Source: Methyloversatilis sp. XJ19-49 (lineage in GTDB: Bacteria > Pseudomonadota > Gammaproteobacteria > Burkholderiales > Rhodocyclaceae). From it: a stretch of DNA of 62,588 bases. The stretch is taken from assembly GCF_024580145.1 (NCBI RefSeq), contig NZ_JANINI010000006.1, positions 49,594-112,181 on the forward strand. Reading direction: 5' to 3'. The notes under the pieces were generated by a model. The model was given only the letters and a program-made list of their open reading frames with translations. It was not told the origin of the DNA and searched no databases. This document shows, piece by piece, positions 27,287 through 35,073 of this stretch; within the stretch, counting starts at the first letter, position 1; each line of letters begins with the position of its first letter. Position numbers and translations under genes: made by a program.

Positions 27287-29317
27287 TTACCTGCCGAGCA
27301 CCTTGCGGGCGGCTGCGGCGACAGCTTCTGCGGTGATGCCGAAAGCCTTGTACAGCTCGCCAGCCGGTGCCGATTCACCGAAGTGGTCCAGGCCGATGAC
27401 GGCGCCGTCGAGACCGACGTACTTGCGCCACAGATCGGTCACGCCGGCTTCGACTGCCACGCGCGGGAGCGCGCGTGGCAGAACCTTGTCGCGCCACGCA
27501 GCGTCCTGCCGGTCGAACACCGTGGTCGACGGCATGGACACCACGCGCGCCGCGATGCCTTCGGCTGCGAGCGTCTTCTGCGCAGCGAGCGCCAGCGACA
27601 CCTCCGAGCCGGTTCCGATCAGCACGACCTGCGCGCCATCGGCGTCCGACAGCACGTAGCCGCCGCGGGCGATTGCTGCGATCGTCGCGGCATCGCGCGC
27701 GGTGTGCGGCAGGTTCTGGCGCGAAAACATCATCGAGGTCGGGCCCTCATCGCGCTTGAGGGCACTGGCCCAGGCAACGGCGGATTCGACCGTATCGGCC
27801 GGTCGCCACACGTCCATATTCGGCATCAGGCGCAGCGTGGCCGTCTGTTCGACCGGCTGGTGCGTCGGGCCGTCTTCGCCGAGGCCGATCGAGTCGTGCG
27901 TGAACACGAACACCTGGCGCAGCTTCATCAGCGCCGCCATGCGCAGCGCGTTGCGCGCGTACTCGGAGAACATCAGGAAGGTGGCGGTATAGGGAATGAA
28001 ACCGCCGTGCAGCGCGATGCCGTTGGCGATGGCCGACATGCCGAATTCGCGTACGCCGTAATAGATGTAGTTGCCGCCAGGGTTGTCGGCCGATATCCCC
28101 TTCGAGCCCGACCACAACGTCAGGTTGGAGCCGGCGAGGTCGGCGGAGCCGCCGAGCAGTTCCGGCAGCGTCGGCGCGAAGGCTTCAATGCAGTTCTGGC
28201 TGGCCTTGCGGCTGGCGATGTTGTCCGCCTTGCCGTCGAACTTTGCGATCGTGTCGCTCACCACCTGATCGAAGTGGGCGGGCAGCGTGCCGTGCATGCG
28301 CCGTTTGAACTCCGCCGCGAGGTCAGGGTGGGCTGCCGCATAGGCTGCAAATCGGTCGTTCCAGCCGTCTTCTGCCGCTTTGCCTGCGGGACGCGCGTCC
28401 CACGCTTCATAGACGTCGGCCGGAATGTGGAATGGCGCGTTCGACCAGCCGATGAAGGCCCGTGCCGCGTCGATCTCGGCCGCCCCGAGCGGCGCACCGT
28501 GAACATCGTGGCCTCCGGCCTTGTTCGGCGAGCCGAGGCCGATCACCGTGCGGCAGCAGATCAGCGTTGGCCGCGACAGTTCGGCCTTTGCCGCGATCAC
28601 TGCAGCGTTGATGGCCGCGCTGTCGTGACCGTCGACAGCCGGGATGACCTGCCAGCCGTAGGCTTCGAAGCGCTTCGGCGTGTCGTCCGCGAACCAGCCC
28701 TCGACGTGGCCGTCGATTGAAATACCGTTGTCGTCGTAGAACACGATCAGCTTGCCCAGACCTTGCGTGCCGGCCAGCGAGCAGGCTTCGTGCGATATCC
28801 CTTCCATCAGGCAACCGTCACCCGCGAAGGCGTAGGTGAAATGATCGACGACGGTATGGCCGGGCCGATTGAATTGCGCCGCCATGCCGCGCTCCGCGAA
28901 CGCCATGCCGACCGCATTGGCGAGACCCTGGCCGAGCGGGCCGGTGGTGGTTTCCACGCCCGGTGCGTAGCCACGTTCCGGGTGGCCCGGCGTCTTGGAG
29001 TGCAACTGCCGGAACGATTTCAGATCCTCGATCGACAGGTCGTAGCCGGTCAGGTGCAGCAGTGCATACAACAGCATCGAACCATGCCCGTTCGACAGCA
29101 CGAAGCGGTCACGGTCGGCCCACACTGGATTGGCCGGGTTGTGCTTCAGGTGATGGCGCCACAGCACTTCGGCGATTTCCGCCATGCCCATCGGGGCGCC
29201 CGGATGGCCGGAGTTGGCTTTCTGGACGGCATCCATCGCCAGCGCACGGATGGCGCCGGTGATCGGATTGAAGCCCCCGCGGGGTGTGATGGTCGGGACG
29301 GCGGTCGAGGCGGTCAT
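27287..29317 (-). CDS. tkt: Transketolase
   Basis: 676 residues from the ATG at 29317. Thiamine-diphosphate enzyme moving two-carbon units in the Calvin cycle and pentose-phosphate pathway. Seen: [39 protein letters not shown], the ThDP motif [13 protein letters not shown] to [10 protein letters not shown], and [20 protein letters not shown] with [19 protein letters not shown]. It lies 226 bases from prkB in the same direction. A GATAAT-like -10 is visible about 35 bases before the start, so tkt may also have its own promoter. Confidence 0.96.
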   Translation of the reverse strand: MTASTAVPTITPRGGFNPITGAIRALAMDAVQKANSGHPGAPMGMAEIAEVLWRHHLKHNPANPVWADRDRFVLSNGHGSMLLYALLHLTGYDLSIEDLKSFRQLHSKTPGHPERGYAPGVETTTGPLGQGLANAVGMAFAERGMAAQFNRPGHTVVDHFTYAFAGDGCLMEGISHEACSLAGTQGLGKLIVFYDDNGISIDGHVEGWFADDTPKRFEAYGWQVIPAVDGHDSAAINAAVIAAKAELSRPTLICCRTVIGLGSPNKAGGHDVHGAPLGAAEIDAARAFIGWSNAPFHIPADVYEAWDARPAGKAAEDGWNDRFAAYAAAHPDLAAEFKRRMHGTLPAHFDQVVSDTIAKFDGKADNIASRKASQNCIEAFAPTLPELLGGSADLAGSNLTLWSGSKGISADNPGGNYIYYGVREFGMSAIANGIALHGGFIPYTATFLMFSEYARNALRMAALMKLRQVFVFTHDSIGLGEDGPTHQPVEQTATLRLMPNMDVWRPADTVESAVAWASALKRDEGPTSMMFSRQNLPHTARDAATIAAIARGGYVLSDADGAQVVLIGTGSEVSLALAAQKTLAAEGIAARVVSMPSTTVFDRQDAAWRDKVLPRALPRVAVEAGVTDLWRKYVGLDGAVIGLDHFGESAPAGELYKAFGITAEAVAAAARKVLGR

Positions 29318-29543
29318 AGGGCAAGGTTCCGGCCAGAAAAACCCATAATTATCCGCGAAAACAAGGCCTCTGGATAGCACGCTGCGTTCCGCAATCCGGC
29401 CGACTTTCTTTACCCGGCCTTGCGGGATTCACCAGAGGCGGGCTGAAGCGACACGGATCGCACCAGGGGGATGCTGCTGCCGGTCCTCGTGAACGAGGAA
29501 TCTGCGTTGATCCGCTTCTTCAGCGGGCGCTGTGACGGCAAGT

Positions 29544-30428
29544 TCAGTAGCGCGCCCGCGCCTTGCGCCCGTTTTCCACCAGCCGCAGGATCAGCGGCGT
29601 GAAGATCAGCTGCATGGCCAGTTCGATCTTGCCGCCCGGGATTACGATGGTGTTGGCGCGCGACATGAAGGAACCCTGCAGCATGCTCAGCAGGTACTGG
29701 AAGTCGATGCCACGCGGGTTGGCGAAGCGGATCACCACCATTGACTCTTCCGGTGTCGGGATGGCGCGTGCGATGAAGGGGTTCGAGGTATCGACCATCG
29801 GAACCCGCTGGAAATTGATGTGCGTGTTCTCGAACTGCGAACAGATGTAGTGCACGTATTCCGGCATGCGGCGCAGGATGGTATCGGTCACGGCTTCGGT
29901 CGTGTAACCGCGCTGCTCGCGATCGCGGTGCAGCTTCTGTATCCACTCCAGATTGATGATGGGTACCACGCCGATGCGCAGGTCGGCATGCTGTCCGACA
30001 TCGATGCGATCGGTTTTCACTGCCCCATGCAGGCCTTCGTAGAACAGGATGTCGGTGCCTGCCGGTATGTCCTCCCAGGGCGTGAATGTCCCCGGCGGCT
30101 GACCAAAAGGCGCGGCTTCCTTGTCGTTGTGCAGATAGGCGCGAGAGCGCCCGGTTCCTTCGGCGCCATACTGCCGGAACAGGGCCTCAAGCTCTTCGAA
30201 CAGGTTGGCATCCGGGCCGAAATGGCTGAAATGTTCATTTCCGGCAGCCGCTTCGCGTGCCATGACGACCTTCATCTCCTCCCGGTCGTAACGATGAAAG
30301 GCATCGCCTTCGACAATGACGGGATTGACCCCTTCGCGCCGGAAGATGTGCTGGAAGGTTCGCGTGACCGTGCTGGTGCCCGCGCCCGATGATCCGGTGA
30401 TGGCGATGACAGGATGGCGTACCGACAT
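29544..30428 (-). CDS. prkB: Phosphoribulokinase (class I)
   Basis: 294 residues. Phosphorylates ribulose-5-phosphate to ribulose-1,5-bisphosphate, the step specific to the Calvin cycle. Seen: P-loop AITGSSGAGTSTVTRTF at residues 9-25, VIVEGDAFHRYDREEMK, HFSHFGPDANLFEEL and ILFYEGLHGAV. The length matches the octameric bacterial (CbbP) type. RuBisCO is not in the window. It lies 10 bases after fbp, so the two are cotranscribed. Confidence 0.95.
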   Translation of the reverse strand: MSVRHPVIAITGSSGAGTSTVTRTFQHIFRREGVNPVIVEGDAFHRYDREEMKVVMAREAAAGNEHFSHFGPDANLFEELEALFRQYGAEGTGRSRAYLHNDKEAAPFGQPPGTFTPWEDIPAGTDILFYEGLHGAVKTDRIDVGQHADLRIGVVPIINLEWIQKLHRDREQRGYTTEAVTDTILRRMPEYVHYICSQFENTHINFQRVPMVDTSNPFIARAIPTPEESMVVIRFANPRGIDFQYLLSMLQGSFMSRANTIVIPGGKIELAMQLIFTPLILRLVENGRKARARY

Positions 30429-30438
30429 CCGTCAGTCC

Positions 30439-31533
30439 TCAGAGCGTGGAAAACAGGCCACGGATATTGAAAAGTGGCGAAGTGTATTCACGGTCCAGTC
30501 CCTGGTCATTTTCGTGGTGATACTGGGCAATGCGACGCACTTCTTCGCTCGATCCGAAGATCAGTGGCGTGCGCATCTGCAGACTGCGCGGTGGCAGTTC
30601 GAGGATGCGGGTTCGGCCGTTGGTCGCCTCGCCACCGGCCTGCTCGATCAGAAAGGCAATCGGATTGGCTTCGTACATCAGCGAAATACGGCCCGGCGGC
30701 TGCGACGGCATGGTGTCCGCCGGATACATGATGACGCCCCCGCGCGTCAGTACGCGATGGGTTTCAGCCACCAGCGAAGCGATCCAGCGCATGTTGAAGT
30801 CGGTGTTGCGCGGGCCGGTCTGGCCAGCCAGACACTCCTCGACATAGCGTTTGACCGGCGGTTCCCAGAAGCGCGATTTCGATGCATTGATCGCAAATTC
30901 GTTGGTTTGCGCCGGAATGCGCATCTTCGGATGGGTCAGGATGAAGGCGCCGATGTCGCGGTCGAGCGTGAATCCGTCAACGCCTTCGCCGGTGGTCAGC
31001 ACCAGCATGGTCGAAGGGCCGTACAGCGCATAGCCGGCGCACACCTGTTCGGTTCCCGGCTGCAGAAAGTCCGATAACTGCGGCTCGGCGCCCGGGTTTG
31101 GTGCGTGCAGCACCGAAAAAAGCGTGCCGACAGTCAGATTCACGTCGATGTTGTTGCTGCAGTCCAGCGCATCGAACAGCAACAGATATTTGCCGCGCGG
31201 CGACTGTTCCGGCGTGGGGATGAAGCCGTCGAGGCCGTCAGGTGCGAGCGCCGCAAGATGACCGCCCCATTCGCATTCGCGCTGCATCGCCTCGTTTGCG
31301 ATGGTGTCGAGCTTCTGCGTGACGTCGCCTGCCAGATTGATGGCGGCGCCGCTGCCAATCGCCTCGAAGCTGCCGAGCGAGCCGACCAGCGCGCCCTTGT
31401 TTACATTATTGGCGATGATTTTCACCGCCGTCGCAACCGCGTTCAACAGACTCGAAAAGATCCCGCTGGCTTGCGGGTGTCTCTGCTGGGCCTCGATGGT
31501 GTAACGCGTGAGGGTCTTGCGCCCTTCGATCAT
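30439..31533 (-). CDS. fbp: Class I fructose-1,6-bisphosphatase
   Basis: 364 residues. Hydrolyses fructose-1,6-bisphosphate (and often sedoheptulose bisphosphate) in the Calvin cycle and gluconeogenesis. Seen: TLTRYTIEAQ, NKGALVGSLGS, CEWGGHLAAL, KYLLLFDALDCSNNIDVN, YALYGPSTMLVLTTG and GGVIMYPADTM. The family metal motif is normally DPLDGSSN; here it reads DALDCSNN, keeping both aspartates but changing three neighbours. The ribosome site AAGGAGG precedes the ATG, and a sigma-70 promoter candidate lies 31-59 bases upstream. Confidence 0.94.
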   Translation of the reverse strand: MIEGRKTLTRYTIEAQQRHPQASGIFSSLLNAVATAVKIIANNVNKGALVGSLGSFEAIGSGAAINLAGDVTQKLDTIANEAMQRECEWGGHLAALAPDGLDGFIPTPEQSPRGKYLLLFDALDCSNNIDVNLTVGTLFSVLHAPNPGAEPQLSDFLQPGTEQVCAGYALYGPSTMLVLTTGEGVDGFTLDRDIGAFILTHPKMRIPAQTNEFAINASKSRFWEPPVKRYVEECLAGQTGPRNTDFNMRWIASLVAETHRVLTRGGVIMYPADTMPSQPPGRISLMYEANPIAFLIEQAGGEATNGRTRILELPPRSLQMRTPLIFGSSEEVRRIAQYHHENDQGLDREYTSPLFNIRGLFSTL

Positions 31534-31563
31534 GGCAACCTCCTTCGCAACCGGTGTCGATTT

Positions 31564-31592
31564 ATCCTAGCCGTCGACCGCCGTGCTGTCAC
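31564..31592 (-). promoter_or_regulatory. Candidate sigma-70 promoter of fbp
   Basis: On the - strand GTGACA (31592-31587), a 17-base spacer and TAGGAT (31569-31564) precede fbp by about 30 bases. The predicted start near 31557 leaves a short leader with the strong ribosome site. It lies downstream of the terminator at 31692-31727, so fbp need not depend on the upstream small transcript. Confidence 0.45.
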
Positions 31593-31691
31593 ATCGGCTT
31601 GTCGCGCTCCGACAGGTCATCGTGACAGCAAATGATGTGCTGCAACCATGGAGCGGTGTGTTCCACCGTAAGCAACAGAGTGTGCAAACGC

Positions 31692-31727
31692 AAAAAAATA
31701 CCCCGGGCTCTTGCGAGTCCGGGGTAT
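31692..31727 (-). terminator. Strong intrinsic terminator of the small RNA
   Basis: ATACCCCGG (31727-31719) and CCGGGGTAT (31706-31698) form a perfect 9-base-pair stem, extended inside by CTC/GAG closed by a GCAA tetraloop, and followed by seven T residues (31698-31692). Stem, tetraloop and T run are all on the - strand. It has no function on the + strand. Confidence 0.85.
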
Positions 31728-31865
31728 GAATCCACAAACAAGGTTGTGGAGGAGGAGCCTGGGTCACCTGTCGATTCTTGTTGAGCAGACAGGCTTTGAC
31801 GCTAAAATCGTGGGCTTCCGAAAACGCGCTGCAGTTTTGATGCGCTTCGTTTTCGACCGCTGTTG
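31692..31865 (-). ncRNA. Putative structured small RNA between cbbR and fbp
   Basis: A predicted transcript of about 174 bases with its own promoter and terminator and no plausible reading frame. Three stems are visible before the terminator. First, CGAAAACG (31855-31848) pairs with CGTTTTCG (31826-31819). Second, CCTGTC (31793-31788) pairs with GACAGG (31772-31767). Third, TCCACAA (31750-31744) pairs with TTGTGGA (31737-31731). Between the second and third lies an unpaired pyrimidine run CCCAGGCTCCTCCTCC (31763-31748), complementary to Shine-Dalgarno sequences. It resembles no RNA family I know and is not like 6S RNA. It could instead be an attenuated leader of fbp, but fbp seems to have its own promoter. 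Confidence 0.55.
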
Positions 31866-31871
31866 CAGTGC

Positions 31872-31899
31872 AATATATCTGGAATCAGCCGTGGTTCAA
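31872..31899 (-). promoter_or_regulatory. Candidate sigma-70 promoter of the small RNA
   Basis: TTGAAC (31899-31894), a 16-base spacer and TATATT (31877-31872), on the - strand. The predicted start is near 31865. The -10 is five of six to consensus, unusually good for this G+C-rich sequence. Confidence 0.55.
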
Positions 31900-31910
31900 A
31901 ATAAGTTGTT

Positions 31911-31923
31911 TTGATACGATCAA
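31911..31923. promoter_or_regulatory. Candidate CbbR (LysR-type) binding box
   Basis: TTGAT-ACG-ATCAA is a perfect 5-base inverted repeat that also fits the LysR-family T-N11-A rule. It lies 25 bases before the cbbR start and about 52 bases before the predicted small-RNA start on the other strand. This is where a LysR regulator would repress its own gene and activate a divergent one. The arms also match FNR half sites, but the spacer is 3 rather than 4 bases. Confidence 0.5.
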
Positions 31924-31947
31924 TTAAATTTCCTGATACCGACTGAT

Positions 31948-32892
31948 ATGACGACCCAGTGGACACGAGGCGTGTCGCTACGCCAGTTACGGATATTCGA
32001 AGCGGTCGCCCGTCTGGGGTCGATTTCGCGCGCTGCCGAAGAACTGCATCTGACACAACCCGCAGTCTCGATGCAGGTGAAGGCGCTCGATGGGCTGATC
32101 GGGCTGCCGCTTATCGAAACCCTGGGCAAGAAGCTGCGGGTGACCGATGTCGGCATGGAAATCGCCCGTCACGCACGTGCCATCGAACACCAGCTGGCCG
32201 AGGCGGAAGCCGCGCTCGCCCAGATGGCGAGCGGTCACGCCGGACTGGTGTCGGTTGGCGTGGTCAGCACTGCGAAGTACATCGCGCCGAAGCTGCTGAT
32301 GGCTTTCCGCGAGCGCTTTCCGGACGTGCAGGTCCGCATTTCGCTGCACAACCGCGACGACATCTTCCGCCAGCTGGAAGACAACCTGATCGACCTCGCC
32401 ATCATGGGGCGCCCGCCGGCTGCATTGGGTTGCGAGGCGCATGTGTTCGCCGAGCATCCGCTGTCCATTCTCGCCTGCGAAGGTCACCCGCTGACCGGCG
32501 GCGGCATGGCCAGCACCGAGGATCTGGGGCGCGAAGCCTTCCTGATCCGCGAACGCGGATCAGGTACGCGGGTGACCCAGGAAAGCTTTTTGATCGAACA
32601 CGGCATTCGCCCGACCGAAATCATCGAGCTGCCCAGCAACGAGATCATCAAGCAGGCCGCAATTGCGGGAATGGGGCTGGCGTTCCTGTCGGAGCATACC
32701 TGCCAGCTCGAACTGCGGACTGGCGTGCTGCGCCGGATCGCTGCACCGGGCACGCCGGTAATCCGCAACTGGCATGTGGTCTATCGCGACCGCAAGAACC
32801 TGCTGCCAGCCGCCCAGGCACTGCGCGATTTCCTGCTGGCAAGGGGCGGCGGGCTGGTCAATGCACAGGTGACGTCCGCGCAGCCGGTGTGA
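31948..32892 (+). CDS. cbbR: LysR-type regulator of Calvin-cycle genes
   Basis: 314 residues. N-terminal winged helix-turn-helix (about 8-67: VSLRQLRIFEAVARLGSIS, RAAEELHLTQPAVSMQVKAL), then a periplasmic-binding-like effector domain (VSVGVVSTAKYIAPKLLMAF, LAIMGRPP, FLIRERGSGTRVTQESF). These motifs and the divergent position to fbp-prkB-tkt are typical of CbbR, which senses metabolites such as NADPH or phosphoenolpyruvate. The upstream gap is AT-rich and holds a LysR-type box. Confidence 0.9.
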   Translation: MTTQWTRGVSLRQLRIFEAVARLGSISRAAEELHLTQPAVSMQVKALDGLIGLPLIETLGKKLRVTDVGMEIARHARAIEHQLAEAEAALAQMASGHAGLVSVGVVSTAKYIAPKLLMAFRERFPDVQVRISLHNRDDIFRQLEDNLIDLAIMGRPPAALGCEAHVFAEHPLSILACEGHPLTGGGMASTEDLGREAFLIRERGSGTRVTQESFLIEHGIRPTEIIELPSNEIIKQAAIAGMGLAFLSEHTCQLELRTGVLRRIAAPGTPVIRNWHVVYRDRKNLLPAAQALRDFLLARGGGLVNAQVTSAQPV

Positions 32893-32913
32893 TGCGGGTT
32901 CTGCGTCGGCAGC

Positions 32914-33714
32914 TCAGCGCGCGCCGTGCGCGTTGAGCCAGTCCATCCACTCCCGATACAGCGCCGCGTTGGCGCCGACAACAACCGGTGTCTTGTGGCC
33001 GGGCGACATGTTCAGCGGCTCGCCATCGAGCATCGAGCACTGTGCGCCTGCTTCGGCCGCAATCAGGGTGCCGGCAGCGAAATCCCACATCATCTGGCCG
33101 CCGTGCAGGTAGACATCCAGTCGCGCCGCCGCGACGAAGCACCACTCGAGCGCGCTGGAACCGAAGTTGCGCTGCGAATAGAACGGCGACTTCGTGGCGA
33201 GCGCATCGGCCAGGGGCTTCGGAATCCGCTTGAAATCGACGCCGGCGACCGCGTCCAGCAGATGGCGGGCCGGCGTGCGCAGCGGCAGTGCGGTGCCGTT
33301 AAGGAAGGCACCGCCTCCTTCTTCAGCGTAGAAGGCCTCGTCGGTCATCGGGTTGTACACCACGCCATAGCGCGTCCGGCCTTCGGCTATATAGGCGATC
33401 GCCACGCCGAAGAACGGAATGCCGTTGATGAAATTCGTGGTGCCGTCGATCGGATCGATGCACCAGATGCCGTCCTGGCCTTCGTGCCACAGACGCAACT
33501 GCAGCGATTCCGGCATCTCTTCGCCCAGAACCGGACGATCGATGATGCGCGGCAGGCGTTCGATCAGCGCTTCCTGCGCCGCGAGATCGACCACCGTGAA
33601 GAGGCTGCCATCGTCCTTGGTGTTGCGTTGTGCCGTCAGGAAGTGCGGCATGATGACTTCGCGCGCCACATCGCGCGCGGTGTCGACGATCTGGGTGAGG
33701 GTGGGTGAGTTCAT
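32914..33714 (-). CDS. Inositol-monophosphatase family phosphatase
   Basis: 266 residues from the ATG at 33714, just after the stop of the upstream gene. Magnesium-dependent phosphatase fold with GEEMP (first metal site), WCIDPIDGTTNFINGIPFFG (second) and MMWDFAAGTLIAAEAG (third). SuhB, CysQ (PAP phosphatase) and histidinol-phosphate phosphatase all share these motifs. The general IMPase arrangement favours an inositol-phosphatase or HisN-like role; the substrate cannot be chosen from sequence. A 4-base gap links it to the redoxin gene. It converges on cbbR. Confidence 0.88.
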   Translation of the reverse strand: MNSPTLTQIVDTARDVAREVIMPHFLTAQRNTKDDGSLFTVVDLAAQEALIERLPRIIDRPVLGEEMPESLQLRLWHEGQDGIWCIDPIDGTTNFINGIPFFGVAIAYIAEGRTRYGVVYNPMTDEAFYAEEGGGAFLNGTALPLRTPARHLLDAVAGVDFKRIPKPLADALATKSPFYSQRNFGSSALEWCFVAAARLDVYLHGGQMMWDFAAGTLIAAEAGAQCSMLDGEPLNMSPGHKTPVVVGANAALYREWMDWLNAHGAR

Positions 33715-33718
33715 GAAT

Positions 33719-34279
33719 TCAATCCTGACGCCATTTGATGGAACAGCCAATGCCGGGCGTCTGTACGCGCGGGCCGTCGCCGGTCAGTGCTACGAGGCGC
33801 ATGGCCTCGAAAAGATCGCGCGGCGTATCCGGCGGTGCAGCCTCCTTGCGGGAGGCGTCGAAGCGACCGCGGTACTGCAGCTGCAATGCGCTGTTGTAGC
33901 CGAAGAAATCCGGCGTGCACACGGCGCCATAGGCGCGCGCCACCGACTGGTCGGCGTCCAGCAGATACGGGAAGGAAAACGCCCTGTCGCGCGCCAGTGC
34001 GTGCATCGCGTCCGGGCCATCATCCGGATACTGGACAGTATCGTTCGACATGATCGCCACAACGCCGACGTCGAGCGCCTGCAGCTCACGCACCGTAAAG
34101 ACCAGCCGGGGCAGTATCGCCTGCACATAGGGGCAGTGGTTGCAGATGAACATCACCAGCAGACCGGCCGGTCCGCGCAATGTGTCCGGCGTGTGTTCGC
34201 GGCCGTCGGCGTCGCGCAGCCGGAAGCCGGGCGCCGCCAGACCGAAGTCGCAGACAGGTGTAGAAGTGCTGACCATCAT
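33719..34279 (-). CDS. Thioredoxin-fold redoxin, PRX-like family
   Basis: 186 residues of the AhpC/TSA-like thioredoxin fold: APGFRLRDADG at the N-terminus, a resolving pair Cys46-x2-Cys49 in FICNHCPYV, then VAIMSNDTVQYPDD and GAVCTPDFFGYN. The CNHCP motif is typical of a conserved family of thioredoxin-like proteins without an assigned substrate. It has no signal peptide. It begins with ATGATG; either could be used. It is divergent from rsmE with a 71-base gap. Confidence 0.82.
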   Translation of the reverse strand: MMVSTSTPVCDFGLAAPGFRLRDADGREHTPDTLRGPAGLLVMFICNHCPYVQAILPRLVFTVRELQALDVGVVAIMSNDTVQYPDDGPDAMHALARDRAFSFPYLLDADQSVARAYGAVCTPDFFGYNSALQLQYRGRFDASRKEAAPPDTPRDLFEAMRLVALTGDGPRVQTPGIGCSIKWRQD

Positions 34280-34350
34280 GCTTCCATGGGTTTGCCCGCC
34301 GTGGCGGGGCGCGGACTTTTATCCTCTCGCAGTGCACCAATGATAATACG

Positions 34351-35073
34351 ATGAATCCACGCTTCTTTTGCCCTCTCCCCGATGAACCCCAGGGCGAGCT
34401 GTTGCTGCCGGCGGCGGTGGCCCACCATGTTGAACGCGTGCTGCGTCTGTCGTCCGGCGATTTGCTGACCCTGTTCGACGGTCGCGGTTTCGAAGTCGAG
34501 GCCCGACTCGAAGGCAAGGGTCGCGATCTCAGGGCAGTGCTCGGCGAGCGCCGCGCGCCGCTGCGCGAGCCCGCGCTGCGAATCACGCTGATGCAGTGTC
34601 TGGCCGCGTCGGACAAGATGGACTGGATCGTGCAGAAGGCCGTCGAACTGGGGGTTGCGCGGGTGCAGCCTGTGAGCTGCCGGCGCGCCGTCGTGCGCCT
34701 GGCCGGCGACCGTGCCCAGCGCCGGGTGGAACACTGGCGCCAGATTGCCGTGGCTGCCTGTGAACAGTGCGGCCGCAATGTCGTGCCCGAAGTGCGGCCG
34801 CTGCTCTCCTTCGAACAGGCCGTCGCGGGTGCCGACGGGCAGCGCCTGCTGCTGCACCCGGAAGGTGGGGTGTCGCTGCGCTGCGCGGGTCTGAAAGCCG
34901 ATCAGCCGATCAGCCTGCTGATCGGTCCGGAAGGCGGTTTCGACCACGACGAACTGCGGGTCGCGCGTGGCAGCGGGTTTGCCGCGCTCACTCTCGGCCC
35001 GCGCGTTTTGCGCACTGAAACTGCAGGTGCGGCCGTCGTGGCCGCGCTCAACGCCCTGATCGGAGATTTCTGA
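34351..35073 (+). CDS. rsmE: 16S rRNA m3U1498 methyltransferase
   Basis: 240 residues. SPOUT-class methyltransferase acting on uridine 1498 of 16S rRNA. Seen: HVERVLRLSSGDLLTLFDGRG in the N-terminal PUA-like part, MDWIVQKAVELGV, and the knot motifs SLLIGPEGGFDHDEL and TLGPRVLRTETA at the SAM site. Its stop overlaps the next start by one base (TGATG). Confidence 0.95.
   Translation: MNPRFFCPLPDEPQGELLLPAAVAHHVERVLRLSSGDLLTLFDGRGFEVEARLEGKGRDLRAVLGERRAPLREPALRITLMQCLAASDKMDWIVQKAVELGVARVQPVSCRRAVVRLAGDRAQRRVEHWRQIAVAACEQCGRNVVPEVRPLLSFEQAVAGADGQRLLLHPEGGVSLRCAGLKADQPISLLIGPEGGFDHDELRVARGSGFAALTLGPRVLRTETAGAAVVAALNALIGDF

Noticed and set aside
31692-31865. 6S RNA as identity of the small RNA
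   Set aside because: The length is similar, but the ends do not pair into a closing stem; the 3' end forms its own terminator hairpin, and there is no central bubble arrangement.
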